A program made the translations under genes and the position numbers. Positions 47,201-59,700 of a DNA stretch of 64,000 nucleotides are shown here, piece after piece. Numbering within the stretch: position 1 is the first letter of the stretch; each line of letters begins with the position of its first letter. Source of the stretch: Viscum album (taxonomy: Eukaryota; Streptophyta; Magnoliopsida; Santalales; Viscaceae); contig OY728128.1 in the NCBI GenBank assembly GCA_963277665.1, positions 1,869,188,988-1,869,252,987 on the forward strand, given 5' to 3'. The notes beneath the pieces were generated by a model. That model searched no databases. It was given only the letters and a program-made list of their open reading frames with translations, and was not told the DNA's origin.

Positions 47201-48832
47201 CATGCGTACGTACGACCTACCGTCTCCATGAATGGTGTATTTCATTCCATTTATCGATAAATTATATATATTACATTCTGGAAGTAATTAATAATGATCT
47301 AATTAATCATATGAAAAATTAAAAGTCAAAACACATACGATAAATAAAAAAATCTTACCCAAAATGCTGCTTTAACATGGAATTGGAAAATGAATGGGAA
47401 ATGTAAAGTCACAGGGAATCATATATGATATCATAAATATTATTATGGTTCGGTTTAAAATTAATAATTTTTTTAAACCCAATATAAAGGAGTTTCAGAC
47501 ACGTACAGATGAAATTGGACCTAAGGTAAGAGATAATTATTCCAATCTCATTCTTATCTGAGATTGTTTATTTTTAAGTATTTACTGGGGTTATATTTAT
47601 CAACCATATCAATGTTTTATAAAAAATGTTTTTTATAAAGTTTTTAGTATACTTCACTATATGTTTAAAGTCATGTTTACCTACTTTTACTATGTGGTAT
47701 GGAAGGAATATTTTTTTACCATATGAGGTACTTTTTGACTCTTCTGGAAAAAGTACGAGGAGAATATTTTTTTAACTTATACAGCATGAACATATTTTTT
47801 ATGGTTTAATAACACCTTATTTCAATGAAGGTTATTCTAAAATATTTCATGATTATTTTCAACAAAATTATTTTCTTTTAAAATTTCACGGCATTTGGAT
47901 AAAAGAAAATGATTTTGAAGAAGAAATGATATTTTCCTCAAGAATTCATTTCATGTGTTTATTCAATAATATTTTCCTTCTAAGATTACATTCTTTAATA
48001 TAGTTATTTTTGAATTATAATGTTCCAATTATTTACATGGTTTTATTTTGTTTATGATGAAATGACATCCATTTTTTTATATAGATTATGTTATGATGGG
48101 ATGATGTTTATGAAACCCATTTTATTCATTGGGTTATGATGAATGATTTATGTTTATTTTGTGGCACACGAAAGAATGATTTCATTATGAGATGGTTGGG
48201 ACCTATATCTCCCTCCAGTGTATTGGGTAATAATTTATATCTCATTAGATAGACATGGATGGAATGACAAGTAAATCTGGTTAAGTAATACATGGCTAGA
48301 ATGGTAGGTAAACCCGGTTCAGTAATGGACTTTGTCCACTATGATGGTCTTGGCAGAAATGCCTTGGCTACTATGGAAATAATATCATGTTATTAATGGT
48401 TTACCACAATTATATGTTTTATTCCCATGCTATTTTATCATGATTAATGTTCCTTTATGATCCATGCCTTATGTACTGCCAAATTTAATGTCATTGATCA
48501 TGATTTTGATGTTTAAATTTTATGTTCATGTTTTTATGTTCAAATGTTTATGAATTGATTTATGTTCTCCATGTTTACCCATACTATGCATTCGAGCTCA
48601 CCATTTACATTTTTTCTTTTCCCCAGGACATAAATAAAGGTTTTAGGTAAGAAAACAAAAGGGGATGATCTTTATGGGAGATGTTGAAGATATTTCACCA
48701 TGATTAGAAGATTTTGTACCGAGTTTCCAAAGACACTAAACTAATATGGTCTTTGGGTGAATGTTTTTTTCTATGTATTAAGTATTCTACCAAATTAATG
48801 TAATGTACATGTATTTCAAGCTTGGGTCTCTA
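44275..48832 (+). repeat. 3' LTR of element E
   Basis: This 4558-bp LTR is uninterrupted and shows the original LTR sequence across the LINE insertion point (near 44640-44660). It begins TGTAACACC and ends GGGTCTCTA, with TATATGTAGTATAATAAC of the array's internal region 2 following. It differs from the 5' LTR by many single substitutions and small indels. Confidence 0.9.
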
Positions 48833-48837
48833 TATAT

Positions 48838-50131
48838 GTAGTATAATAACTTCTCTGTTAAAGGAATCAAGTTCATCCCAATGCTCGAGATGACTTCTAA
48901 ATACTAGGGTGTTTTGATACACCAATCAGTTTTTTCTGAGATTTCATGCCAATTGTTTAAATGTTTTCCTTATAGGAATATTTTAATCCTCTTAGTGTAC
49001 TATTCCTTAAGTGATGAGCATGTCCCCTATATTGCCTTCATTCTTGATACACTAAGAGAGCATTGGTCTTACGCCATGATAAAGCTTTAAAAATTATTGG
49101 TCTTATTTAGGGTGGTTTTATTAGTGTTTCATTATAAATGCATGGTTCTTATCGGGGCTTGTTTAGTCTTGAGTGACCCTTGGATTACCATGTAGGAATT
49201 CCTAATGAACTCTTATAAACTAGGCATTCCATCAATCTTGACCTCTAGGTCGATGCTGATCTAGACTCAGTCAATGTTTTGATATGGGCATCTTGTCCTT
49301 GTACCAATGTATCATTCGTAAACATGGATTATGGACTACCTTGCGTTAGTTCTTTTCAATATTGTTGTGCCAATACAAGTTTACACTAGACTTTTTGGTG
49401 GGCTCGATGATGCCTAAATCAAGGAACATCACCAAAGGTCAGGTATGAACTTTGGTGGACGTGTTCGCGGTAAATGCGAGATACCTTTGAAGAAGTCATC
49501 ATAGTTCATTATATTAAACACCTCCATCTAAGATGAGAATTTTCTTAAATGGTCGGATGGAGTGGCTTGACTAGTTATCTCTCTTGATCAATGAAATGGT
49601 TAGTGAAAAAACTTTTTATGACACATCCTCAGGTGAGACAAGTGCGGTTTGGGTCGACCAGGTATTTTTATAAAAATCTGGCTCGACTTGGGATTTAAGG
49701 GTGATGGGGAATCAAATATTTTATTCGTTTCGAAAATCATGCGAGAAGCATCACTAGAACTCTTAAGGGAATGTCTTGTAGGCAATTCTGATGGTGAAAG
49801 GTTTCATGACTTGGAATTTTCCCTTTCTAATGTTAAAGCCTAAGGTGGGAAGTAACTTTGAATATAATTTTAATGAGATGATGACATGGTCGTGTCTCTA
49901 GATAAACAAGTTTGAATAAGTACCGTCTCGGTGTATCAGTTGGAAAATGAGCATTTGATCAGGTCTTAATGGATTTTGTGTCATTTTCCGAACTAATTTT
50001 CGAACGTGTGTTGGGAATTTAGAGATGCATCACAACATTTTTTGAGAGACTTCACAACCCTTGTGGAATGGATTAAGGTTATTTTGTTCCCAAAGGCATC
50101 TTGGGGACAAGAAGTTCTAAGCTGAGAAGGT
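48838..50131 (+). other. Internal region 2 of the array, right part
   Basis: This is the continuation of internal region 2 after element E, collinear with 27190-28481 and 55460-56751. It ends with GCTGAGAAGGT, a mutated polypurine tract, before LTR C. A 65-codon frame at 49649-49843 is not kept open in the other two copies and is probably accidental. Confidence 0.8.
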
Positions 50132-53100
50132 TGTAACGTCTAGTGTTTTGAACCGGATTAAAAAAATGTAGGAAATAATTTTTTTTTGTTAATTGGGCAG
50201 GCTGATCTTAAAACCGAGCATCAGAACCTTTTATTTTTGATAGCTGACACTGTGACGTGTCTTTTAAATAAATTTAATGAAATTAATTATATGAAAATAA
50301 AAATTGAAATAAATTAAATTAAGGGTAAAATTCTTATTTAAAACTTTGAAATATTCTATGTAATATTTTTAGAGTTAGACAATGAGTTAGCATGAGTCTC
50401 CGAGACCCATAAACCCTCGATGTTGATAGAATAAAAATATTAAATTTATTTTATTCATACATTTGTGTGTTTTCATTCAAAAAAATGAAATAACTGTCAA
50501 ACGGTGGGTTGTATGAGAAATATGAAACCACCGTTAGTTCCGAAACGCCAAGTTTACCCTATGCAGGGTATAACCTTGATTCGCATTGGGTGTTTAGAAC
50601 CCTCGCACATGATAATACCATCCTTATTTTTAATTAATTAATTGTTCTTCTTTTTACATAATAAATATTTATTTTCTCACAAACGGTGTGTGGAATGAGA
50701 AATCCGAGACCACTGATAGTTCCTGGACGTGGAGTTTACCCTAGGCAGGGTATAACTTTTGTGAGCATCGGGAATTTTCTCAGATCGCACCCATAGATAA
50801 TTTAATAGAGTTATAAATATTTTTGTTGGATAGTTGGAAATAATAATAATAATTATTTTATTAATATTATTATTTGAATTGAAGACAATAATTGAAAATT
50901 CACATCCAAAATTAATAAATCATGTTGCAGTGTAAATAATAACTACACAATGTAATAAATTTGATATTATTAATTATTTAAATTAAATACAAATGCACAA
51001 TTAATATTTATTTAATAACCATTATCATTTTTCAATGGTTGTTTTTAATTTTTATAGTTTCATTGATAAGTTTTGTTAAATAATAATAATTTTAATTATT
51101 TTAGCATCTCAACGTAAATAAAGGTGATGACCATTTATGTTTTTGTTGTTTAAATTCTTAATGTGACCCAGATCATGCGCTTGTGCACCCTGTTGTGGGT
51201 CCCAAACATCTATTAAATTAATTAAAAAATTGATCGGGTTTTATGTTAAATTTTTATATCTCGCTGTAGTGCTATGTTCAGGCTAAATATAATTTAAAAT
51301 ATTTGAAAGAGAATTAAAAGTGTTTAAAGGAAATTAATTGAATTTAAATAGGGATTAAAAAATAATAAAATAGATACAGTTGAAGAGAAATTAAAAATAA
51401 TTAAAATGGGGTAAACCCATTTTAATTATTTATTTCATTTCTTTCACCATTTTATTTTTATTATTTTATTTATTTTTATTTTTATTTCTTTTTTTCTTTC
51501 CTTTTTATTTCTTACTCATCTCCTCCTCTCCCCCTCCTCTCCTGTGTGTGGCTCACCCCTCCTCCCTAGGTGGTGCACACCACCTATTTCTCTTTTCGGA
51601 TGATCGTCACGCCTCTGTTCATTGTTGTTTTTCTTCTCCATTAAGTGTGTTGTGAACCTATCAGTAAGTTTTATCCCATGCACCAAGAGTCATACGATAT
51701 CCTTCTCTATCCTTTACAATGTTCGCCGCTGAAGGAATTTACCCTATTTAGGGGGTTTTCTAAAATCTTCTATTTTTCTTCCATTTTAGGTCAAATTAAA
51801 GCCTACAACAGATCATAGGTTCTTCCACAACCATAAGGTAGGGGGTCTACTCTCTTTCCCTCTATTTCATTGAGATTTACAAAAATTATTGATTGTGTTA
51901 TTCGTCGGTGCCTACTAACGTTGTGAAAATTCACCAAATCTTTTCAATTTAATTGTTCCGCTTAATTGTTGTAGTCCTAATGATCATAAATTAATTTTTT
52001 TTAAATTGTTTCAACATGGTAGAACACCCCTTTAGGTGTGATGATGTGGTTAATATAAATTCCTTTTGCTCAGGTATTTAATTCATTTAAATGAATGTGT
52101 TGCGCTGCCTCTTTTTGTTGTGTTTAATTTAAATAATTATTTTAGAATAATTATGAACCTTGAATTATTGGATCTTTAGTAGTTGTTTGTGTTGATTTAT
52201 TTATTTATTTAAATGTGCATGCTCAGGAATTTTATTTAACTAACTTCATGTGTTACACATATTATTTTTGTTGTGTTGAATTTAAATAAATAACTTAGAT
52301 AAATTATGAACTTTGAATTATTGGATCTTGGGTAGTTGTTTGTGAAGAATTATTTATTTACTAAAAGGGCATTAATCTTATTATGTTGATGTGGTATCTT
52401 TCCTTGTTAAGATTGTTATGCTGAAATATTTAATTTATAAATTGTAATGCATCGGTGTATCTGTTTTGTTTTCAAGATGCAATTTCATATGCTTATTATG
52501 TCATATATGCTATTGTGAAAACTTTAATTAAATTTAGGGCGGGGATAGATGGTGGGTCCCATATTAAGGTCTAGGCTTAGACCCTCTGTTCTTGACTGGT
52601 TACCACTACGCACCGGGGGGTGGTGTCTTTGGCTTTGCCAGACCGAGACTACCCCAAACTTTCCAATATTTATGAGTGATACCGGTTCCAAAAGGGCCCA
52701 TCGGGGACAGATCTGTTGGAAATGTGGCTAAGACAGCCTCAGATGATGCTCGACCCCTTTTTGAGAGATTTAGATGAACTTTGGGTAAATCTATGCCTCG
52801 CGCGATACTTGGTCTTTCGAAATATTTCCTTGGATGGGCTCGGTGGTATTAGATAATTTGAAGGATGTTCCATAGCGATACCTTCAGGATGGGCTCAGTC
52901 TCTAGCTCTCAACTTGAACATTAATAATGATGCACTGAAGATTTATGTTCATGAAACTTTGAGTCTCTTGAAAATTGTGATATTTTTCTAGTATATTGAA
53001 TCACACCTTGTTGACATATGATTTAAAACCCAAGTTAAAGAACAAGCATGGGGGTATACCACTTCCTTGTTACTTTGTTTTTCTAGGATTATATATATGA

Positions 53101-53844
53101 ATATGTGTATTAAGCTTATTACAAGTACTTCCTTCAGACATCCAGCTTAGGCCAAAGCAGGTGATTATGGATGGGTGCCGTTGGGAACCTAAGATGAGTT
53201 ATTTATTTCATTTCATTTAATTAATTATCTGTAATTGTTATATAATGACACACTGCATTTTATTATTTCACGAAATGTAAAGGTTTAGACACTGTGGGTT
53301 CTAGCCTACTGAGATTTTATCACACACTGCTCAGGCGTCGTTGACACCCGAGTAGATTATATGCTTGCAAGTATTGGCAAAGGGAATCATGATGCTTCTG
53401 ATTCTTGATTGTTTCTTTCTTCTTAGGATGGAGACTACAGTAAGAGGACCGAGCCTTACTCGTGATGTAGTTTTCACACTTTGTGTCTTTTCATTTTAGT
53501 TGATAGCATGATTGAGTTTCTGTTTTCCATGATTTCAGTTTATACAGACATCCTAGCATGACATTGTTTTGTGAGATTCCACACTTGATTATTATTCAAT
53601 TTGATTATTCATATTACTTATACTGCAGTTTAATAATTTATATGCTTATGATATTTATTATTAATTTTTGTTTACTTCTTCTGTGATGATACCTATTACC
53701 TATAAGAAAATAGTCTCACCCTCAGACACAAAAAGGCCCTCGCTGCTAGTTGGCAGCCTCTGGCATTCAGGGAGATGCACTTGAGGTCATATAACCCACC
53801 AGTCTAGCCACCATCTTAGATTTGAGCCGGGTTAGGATGTTACA
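50132..53844 (+). repeat. LTR C of the array
   Basis: This 3713-bp LTR starts TGTAACGTCTAGTG and ends GGATGTTACA, and is uninterrupted. The pair of 60-bp repeats starts at 50515 and 50697, the pyrimidine tract is near 51470-51545, and the TATATATATG word is near 53091. Confidence 0.92.
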
Positions 53845-56751
53845 AAATGGTATCATAGGTGGTATTTTTCTTTGTCTTACTCTTTTTGGTTGGTAGGTAG
53901 GAGTCTTGGAATGTGTCAGTACTTGGTTAATAGCTGTGCCTGGTACTGATCACCCCACATAAGGTAAATGACCAAGTGGCCAGAGATGAGATTATGGTTC
54001 ATGTTTTTTTGATGTTACAATTGATATGATTTCACCTCGAGTGATTGGTGTAATTTCTGCTTCTTATGAAAGTTTGTAATTTATGATATTTTACCCTTGA
54101 TCTATTTAGGAAAGGTTGAGGCATTGCATGCATCATAATAGGCACATAGGAATTCACATGCCATGCATAGTGTCATGCCATGTAGTTGCATTTTAGGTTT
54201 CTTATTGATTCAAATTGTGTGTCGTGAATGTATTCCATGTCTTGTAAATATTTATCATGCCTTTCTAGATACCATGTTTCAGTGATATATTTAGCATGCT
54301 AGCCTGTTGCCATGCTGCCTCTTTAATACCCTGTTTTCCTGGTATCATGCTTCTGTGCCTATTAGCTTGTCTTTGTGATTGAAATGTTATGCTTCTGTGA
54401 TTACATCATGTCTCTCTCTGTTAGCTTCTTGTAGTAACCTGATATCTTTTTTTATTATGTAATTGGTTGATTAGATAAAATTTATCGGTTGCCTTTGAAT
54501 GGGATCCAAATGCCAAAAAACGAAAAAGTCTATAGTCACATTATAGGTTGATAGACACCCATATATCTAGGATGATATGTGTTTGAGCATGTTATAATTT
54601 CAAATAAATTGGTTAACTACCTAAAGGCACAACTAGGACCAAGTAGGCTAGTTGGTGCATTTTCCTTATGAGATAACTCAGTATGGGAGTTGTGACTCTT
54701 ATTAATTAATCAACTATTTTTGGGTTGTATTCTAATGAACCCAGGTTGGCTTAGTGGAACCCTTATAGGTCACCTTGTCTGCTTAAAAAGAATTTATGTG
54801 ATATATTACCTAATTAAGGACGATATGTCAATTATTGTAAAATTTTATAAAATGGAGTTTTATAAAACATGTATGTTTTTCCCTTGAGGATTTGGTTAAG
54901 ACCAAGTACCTTGTATTTTATTTTGAAACAAAAAATGGTACTTGGTGTTTTAATTAAATCTTTTGATGATAAAATATTAAATGTGATTAAATATAAAGGG
55001 CTTGGATATGAAACCTATAACGATGTCCTTTATTTAAGACCCTGGTATAAGGGTTGTTTGAGTTTCTCCTTGAGTTTCTTTGGAGCATAACCTTTCACAT
55101 GCTGTTTTCCCTAGTCAGAATCCCTTGCTTAAAATGACACCCTTGTTCGGAGGGGTGGTCATGTTTTCCTAAACATTTTTTTGGGCTTGAGCATTGAGTA
55201 ATGATCATTGTCATCAATTTAGGCATGCCTTAGGAATGGTCAGTTGCTTCTTAGGTCATTAGAACCTCTCTTATCCATGGTGATGGATGCTTCAGTATGT
55301 CATCCTCCGAGTTAAAAGTCATCTTGCTTTTGTATCACCTAGGGGTAGTATGCGTTCACGTACGCGGTGCCGTCGAGTTATTAATGTCGTGACGAATTGG
55401 ATGAGTTCAGTGTAATCGTCAAGTCTTGCATTGTTAAATACATTTATGGTCATCTTTGTAGTACAATAACTTCTCTGTTAAAGGAATCAAGTTCGTCCCA
55501 ATGCTTGATATGACTTCTAGAGACTTGGGTGTTTTGACACACCGATCAATTTTGTTGGGCTTTCATGCCAATTGTTTAAATGTTTTCCTTATGTGAATCT
55601 TCTAATCCTCTTAGTGTACTCTTCCTTAAATGAAGAGCATGTCCCCTATCTTGCCTTCATTCGTGATACACTAAGAGAGCATCGGTCTTATTCCATGCTA
55701 AAGCTTTAAAATTTTTTGGTCTTGTTTAAGGTGGTTTTCTCAATGTTGCACACAAAATTAATGGTTCTTATCGGGGCTTGGTAAGTCTTGAGTGACCCTT
55801 GGATTCCCATGTAGAAATTCTTAATGAACTCTTGTACACTAGGCGTTCCATATAACTTGACCTCCAGTATGAGGCTGCTCTCGGCTCAGTCAATGTTTTG
55901 ATATGGGCATATTTCCCTTGCACCAATGTCTCACTCCTAAACATGGAGTATGAACTACCTTACATTAGTTCCTTTCACTCTTGTTGTGCCAATCTGAGGT
56001 TACTCTAGATTTGTTGTCGGGTTCGGTGATGCCTAAATCAAGGAACATCACCGGAGGTTAGGTATGAACTTCAATAGAAGTGTTTGTGGTAAATGGAAGA
56101 TACCTTTTAAGTAGAAATCACAGTTCAGTCTATAAAACACATGTCATCTAAGTCGAGAATTTTCTTAAATGGTTGGCTGGAGTGTCTTGACTAGTTCTCT
56201 CTCTTTCTCAATGAAGAGGTCAGTGAATGAACTTTTTCTGACACGTCATTAGGTGAGACAAGTGCGGCTTGAGTCGACCATGGCTTTTCATAAAAATCTA
56301 GCTCGACTTGGGCTTTAAGGGGGATGGGTAATTGATCGTTTTATTCGTTTAGGAAATCACGTGGGAAGCATCGCTAGAACTCTTAAGGGCGTGTCTTGTA
56401 GGAAATTCCGATGGTAAAAGGTATTGTGACTCAGAATTTTCCTTTTCTAACGTTAAATCCTAAGGTGGGAAGTAACTTTGACTAGACATTTAATAAGATG
56501 ACAACATGATCGTGTCTCTAGGTAAACGAGTTTGAATAAGTAGTATCTCGGTGTATCAGTTGGAAAATGAGCATTGGCTCAGATCTTAAGGAATTTTGTG
56601 TCATTTTTCTAATGAATGTTTGAATGTGTGTTGGGAGTTTAGAGACACAACACAACCTTTTTTGTGAGACTTCATGATCCTTGTGGATTGTATGAGGGTT
56701 ATGTTGTTCCCAAAGGCTTATCGGGGACAATAAGTTCTAAAGTGGGAAGGT
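53845..56751 (+). other. Internal region 3 of the array, no recognisable protein
   Basis: This 2907-bp region starts AAATGGTATCATAGG (a mutated primer binding site) and ends AAAGTGGGAAGGT (polypurine tract). It is collinear with internal regions 1 and 2. Hairpin copy 3 is at 54901-54946. No long or conserved frame is present. Confidence 0.8.
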
Positions 56752-59700
56752 TGTAACATCCCGTGTTTTGAACAGGATGAAAGAAATGTAGGAAATTTTT
56801 TTTCCCACTAAATGGGAAGGCCAGTTTTAACACTGGGTGTCAGAACTTTTCATTTCTGATAGTTGACACTACGATGTGTCTTTTAAATAAATTTTATTAA
56901 ATTAATTAGATTAAAATAAAAATGGAAATAAATTAAATAAAGGGTAAAATTATTCTTTAATAATTTGGAATATTCTATGTAATATTTTTAGAGTTAGACA
57001 ATGAGTTAGTACAGGGTTCCGAGACCCATAAACCCTCGACGTTGATAGAATAAAAATATTAAATTTATTTTATTTATACACATGTGTGTTTTCTTTAAAA
57101 AATGAAATAATTCTCAAATGGTGCATCATATGTGAAATATGGGATCACAGTTAGTTCCAGAACATCAGGTTTACCCTAGGAATGGTATAACCTTAATTCT
57201 CATTTGGTGTTTGACACCCACACACATGATAATACCATCCTTATTTTTAATTAATTAGTTGTTCCATTTTTTACAAAATAAATAAATATTTTCACACAAA
57301 CGGTGTACTGAACAAGAAATATGAGACCACCAATAGTTATGAGATATAAGGTTTACCCTAGGTAGAGTATAACTTTTGTGAGCATCAGATGTTTTCTCAG
57401 ATCGCACCCAAATATAATTTAATTGAGTTATAATTATTTTTGTGGGACAATTGGAAATAATAATAATAATTTTATTATTAATATTATTATTTGCGTTGAA
57501 GACAATAAATGAAAATGAACATCCACAATTAATAAATTGCATTGTGGTGTAAATAATAACCACACAATGTAATAAATGTGATATTATTAATTATTTTAAT
57601 TAAATAAAAATGCACAATTAATATTTATTTAATAACCATTATTCTTTTTTTAATGGTGGTTTTTAATTGTTTTATTGTGTCATTGATAAGTTTTTTAAAT
57701 AATAATAATTTTAATTATTTTAACATCTCTACTTAAATCAAGGTGCAAACCATTTATGTTTTTATTGTCTAAATTCTTAATGTGACCCAAAGTGCGTGCT
57801 TGCACACCCAGTTGTGTGTCCTGAGCTGTTATTAAATTAATTAAATAATTTCTATTGTTTTATGTAAAATTTTTACATCGTGCCCTAGCACTGCATTTAG
57901 GCTAAATATAATTTAAAAGAGTTGAAAGATAATAAAATCTGTTTAAAGTAAATTATTGGAATTTAAAGAGGGATAAAAATTATAAAATTGATACAATTGG
58001 AGAGAAATTAAAAATAATTAAAATGAGGTAAACCCATTTTAATTATTTATTTCATTTCTTCCACCATTTTATTTTTATTATTTTATTTAGTTTTCTTTTC
58101 TTTTCTTTTCTTTCCTTTCCTTTTTATTTCTTTCTTCTCTCCTCCTCTCTTCCTCTCCCATGTGTGGTGCACACCATCTCCTTCTCTTTTTAGAAGATCG
58201 CTGTGACTCCATTTGTCGTCCATTTGCTTTTTCATCAGGTGCACTGTGAACCTCTTGGTATGTCTTATCTCACGCACTAATAATAGTACGATATCCTTCT
58301 CTGTCATTTTCACAGTTCACCACGGAAGGAATTTACCCGGTTTTGGGGTTTTTCTAAAATCATATATTTTCTTCTACTTTATGTCAAATCAAATCCTACC
58401 GCAGATCATAGGATTATCTATGACCATAATGTAGGGAATATACTCTCTTTTAATATGTTTTTTTGGGATTTATAAAAACACACGATTGTGTTGTTCATTG
58501 GTGCATACTGATGTTGTGCAAATTCACCCAATATTTTCAATTTAATTGTTCCGACTAATTGTTTCAGTCCTAACTATCATAAATTAAATTGTTTAAATTT
58601 TTTAAATGTGGTTAGACACCTCTTTGGGTGTGCCGACGTGGTTAGTATAAATTCCGTTAACACAATAATTTAATTCATTTAACTGAATGTGTTGCACATC
58701 CTATTTTTGATATGTTTAATTTAAATAATTATTTTTGAATAATTATGAACCTTGAATTTTTGGATCTTTGGTAGTTGTTTGTGTTGAATTATTTATTTAT
58801 TTAAACGTTCATGCTCATACATTTTATTTAATTAACTGCATGTGTTTTGCAACCTATTCTTGTTGTGTTGAATTTAAAAAAATAATTTACATAAATTATA
58901 AACTTTGAATTGTTGGATATTTGTTAGTTGTTTGTGAATAATTATTTATTTATTAAAAAGTGCATTTATCTGCTTATGTTGATGTGGTATCTTTCCCTAT
59001 TAATATTGTTATGCTGTAATATTTAATTTATACCTTGTGATGAACACATGTATCTGTTTAGTTTTCAATCTGTAATTTCATATGCTTATTATGTCATATA
59101 TGCTGCTGTGAAAACATTAATTTAATGTAGGGTATGGAGAGAAGGTGGGTTCTGTATTAAGAGCCATGCTTAGACCCTCCATTCTAGACTGGTTACCACT
59201 ATGCACCAGGGGTCGATGTCTTTGGATTTTCCAGACTGAGACTTCCCCGAGATTTCCAATACTTATGAGTGATACCGGTTCCAAAAGGGCCCATCAGGAT
59301 GGATCCATTGGCAATGTGACTAAGCCAACCTTAGATAATGCTCGACCCCTTTTTGCGAGATCAGGACAGACTCAGGGTAAAGCCATGCCTCGAGCGATAC
59401 TTGTCCTTTTGAAAGATTTCCTTGGGCTGGCTCAGTGGTATTTGATAATTTGAAGGATGTTCCGTAGTGATACCTTTGGGATAGGCTCCAACTCCAACTC
59501 TCAACTTTAATTTTAATAATGATTCACGAAGGTTTATGCTAATGAAACTTTGAGTCTCTTGAAAATTGTGATATTTTTCTGGTATGTTGAAGCACACCTA
59601 GTTGACATATGATTTAGACCCCAAGTTAAAGCACAAGATTGGGGGTATACCTCTTCCTTTTTACCTCATTTTTACAGGATTATATATATGCATATGCATA

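Larger units (their letters stand above)
33799..48832 (+). mobile_element. Element E: second gag-only LTR retrotransposon, with LINE and SINE insertions
   Basis: E has LTRs at 33799-41480 (enlarged by a LINE) and 44275-48832 (4558 bp). Both start TGTAACACC and end GGGTCTCTA. The 2794-bp internal region opens with TTGGTATCAGAG (41484), encodes a Gag with two CCHC knuckles (41751-42869) and ends with a polypurine tract of fifteen Gs. It has no protease, polymerase or integrase. The flanking TCTAT (33794-33798) and TATAT (48833-48837) are a 4-of-5 match for a target duplication. Internal regions 1 and 3 show the uninterrupted target. The LTR ends in TA rather than CA, which is unusual and may reflect mutation in both copies or a shifted boundary. 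Confidence 0.88.

Noticed and set aside
49649..49843. 65-codon frame in the array core that looks protein-like
   Set aside because: The corresponding sequence in cores 1 and 3 (near 28010-28190 and 56270-56460) has stops in that frame.
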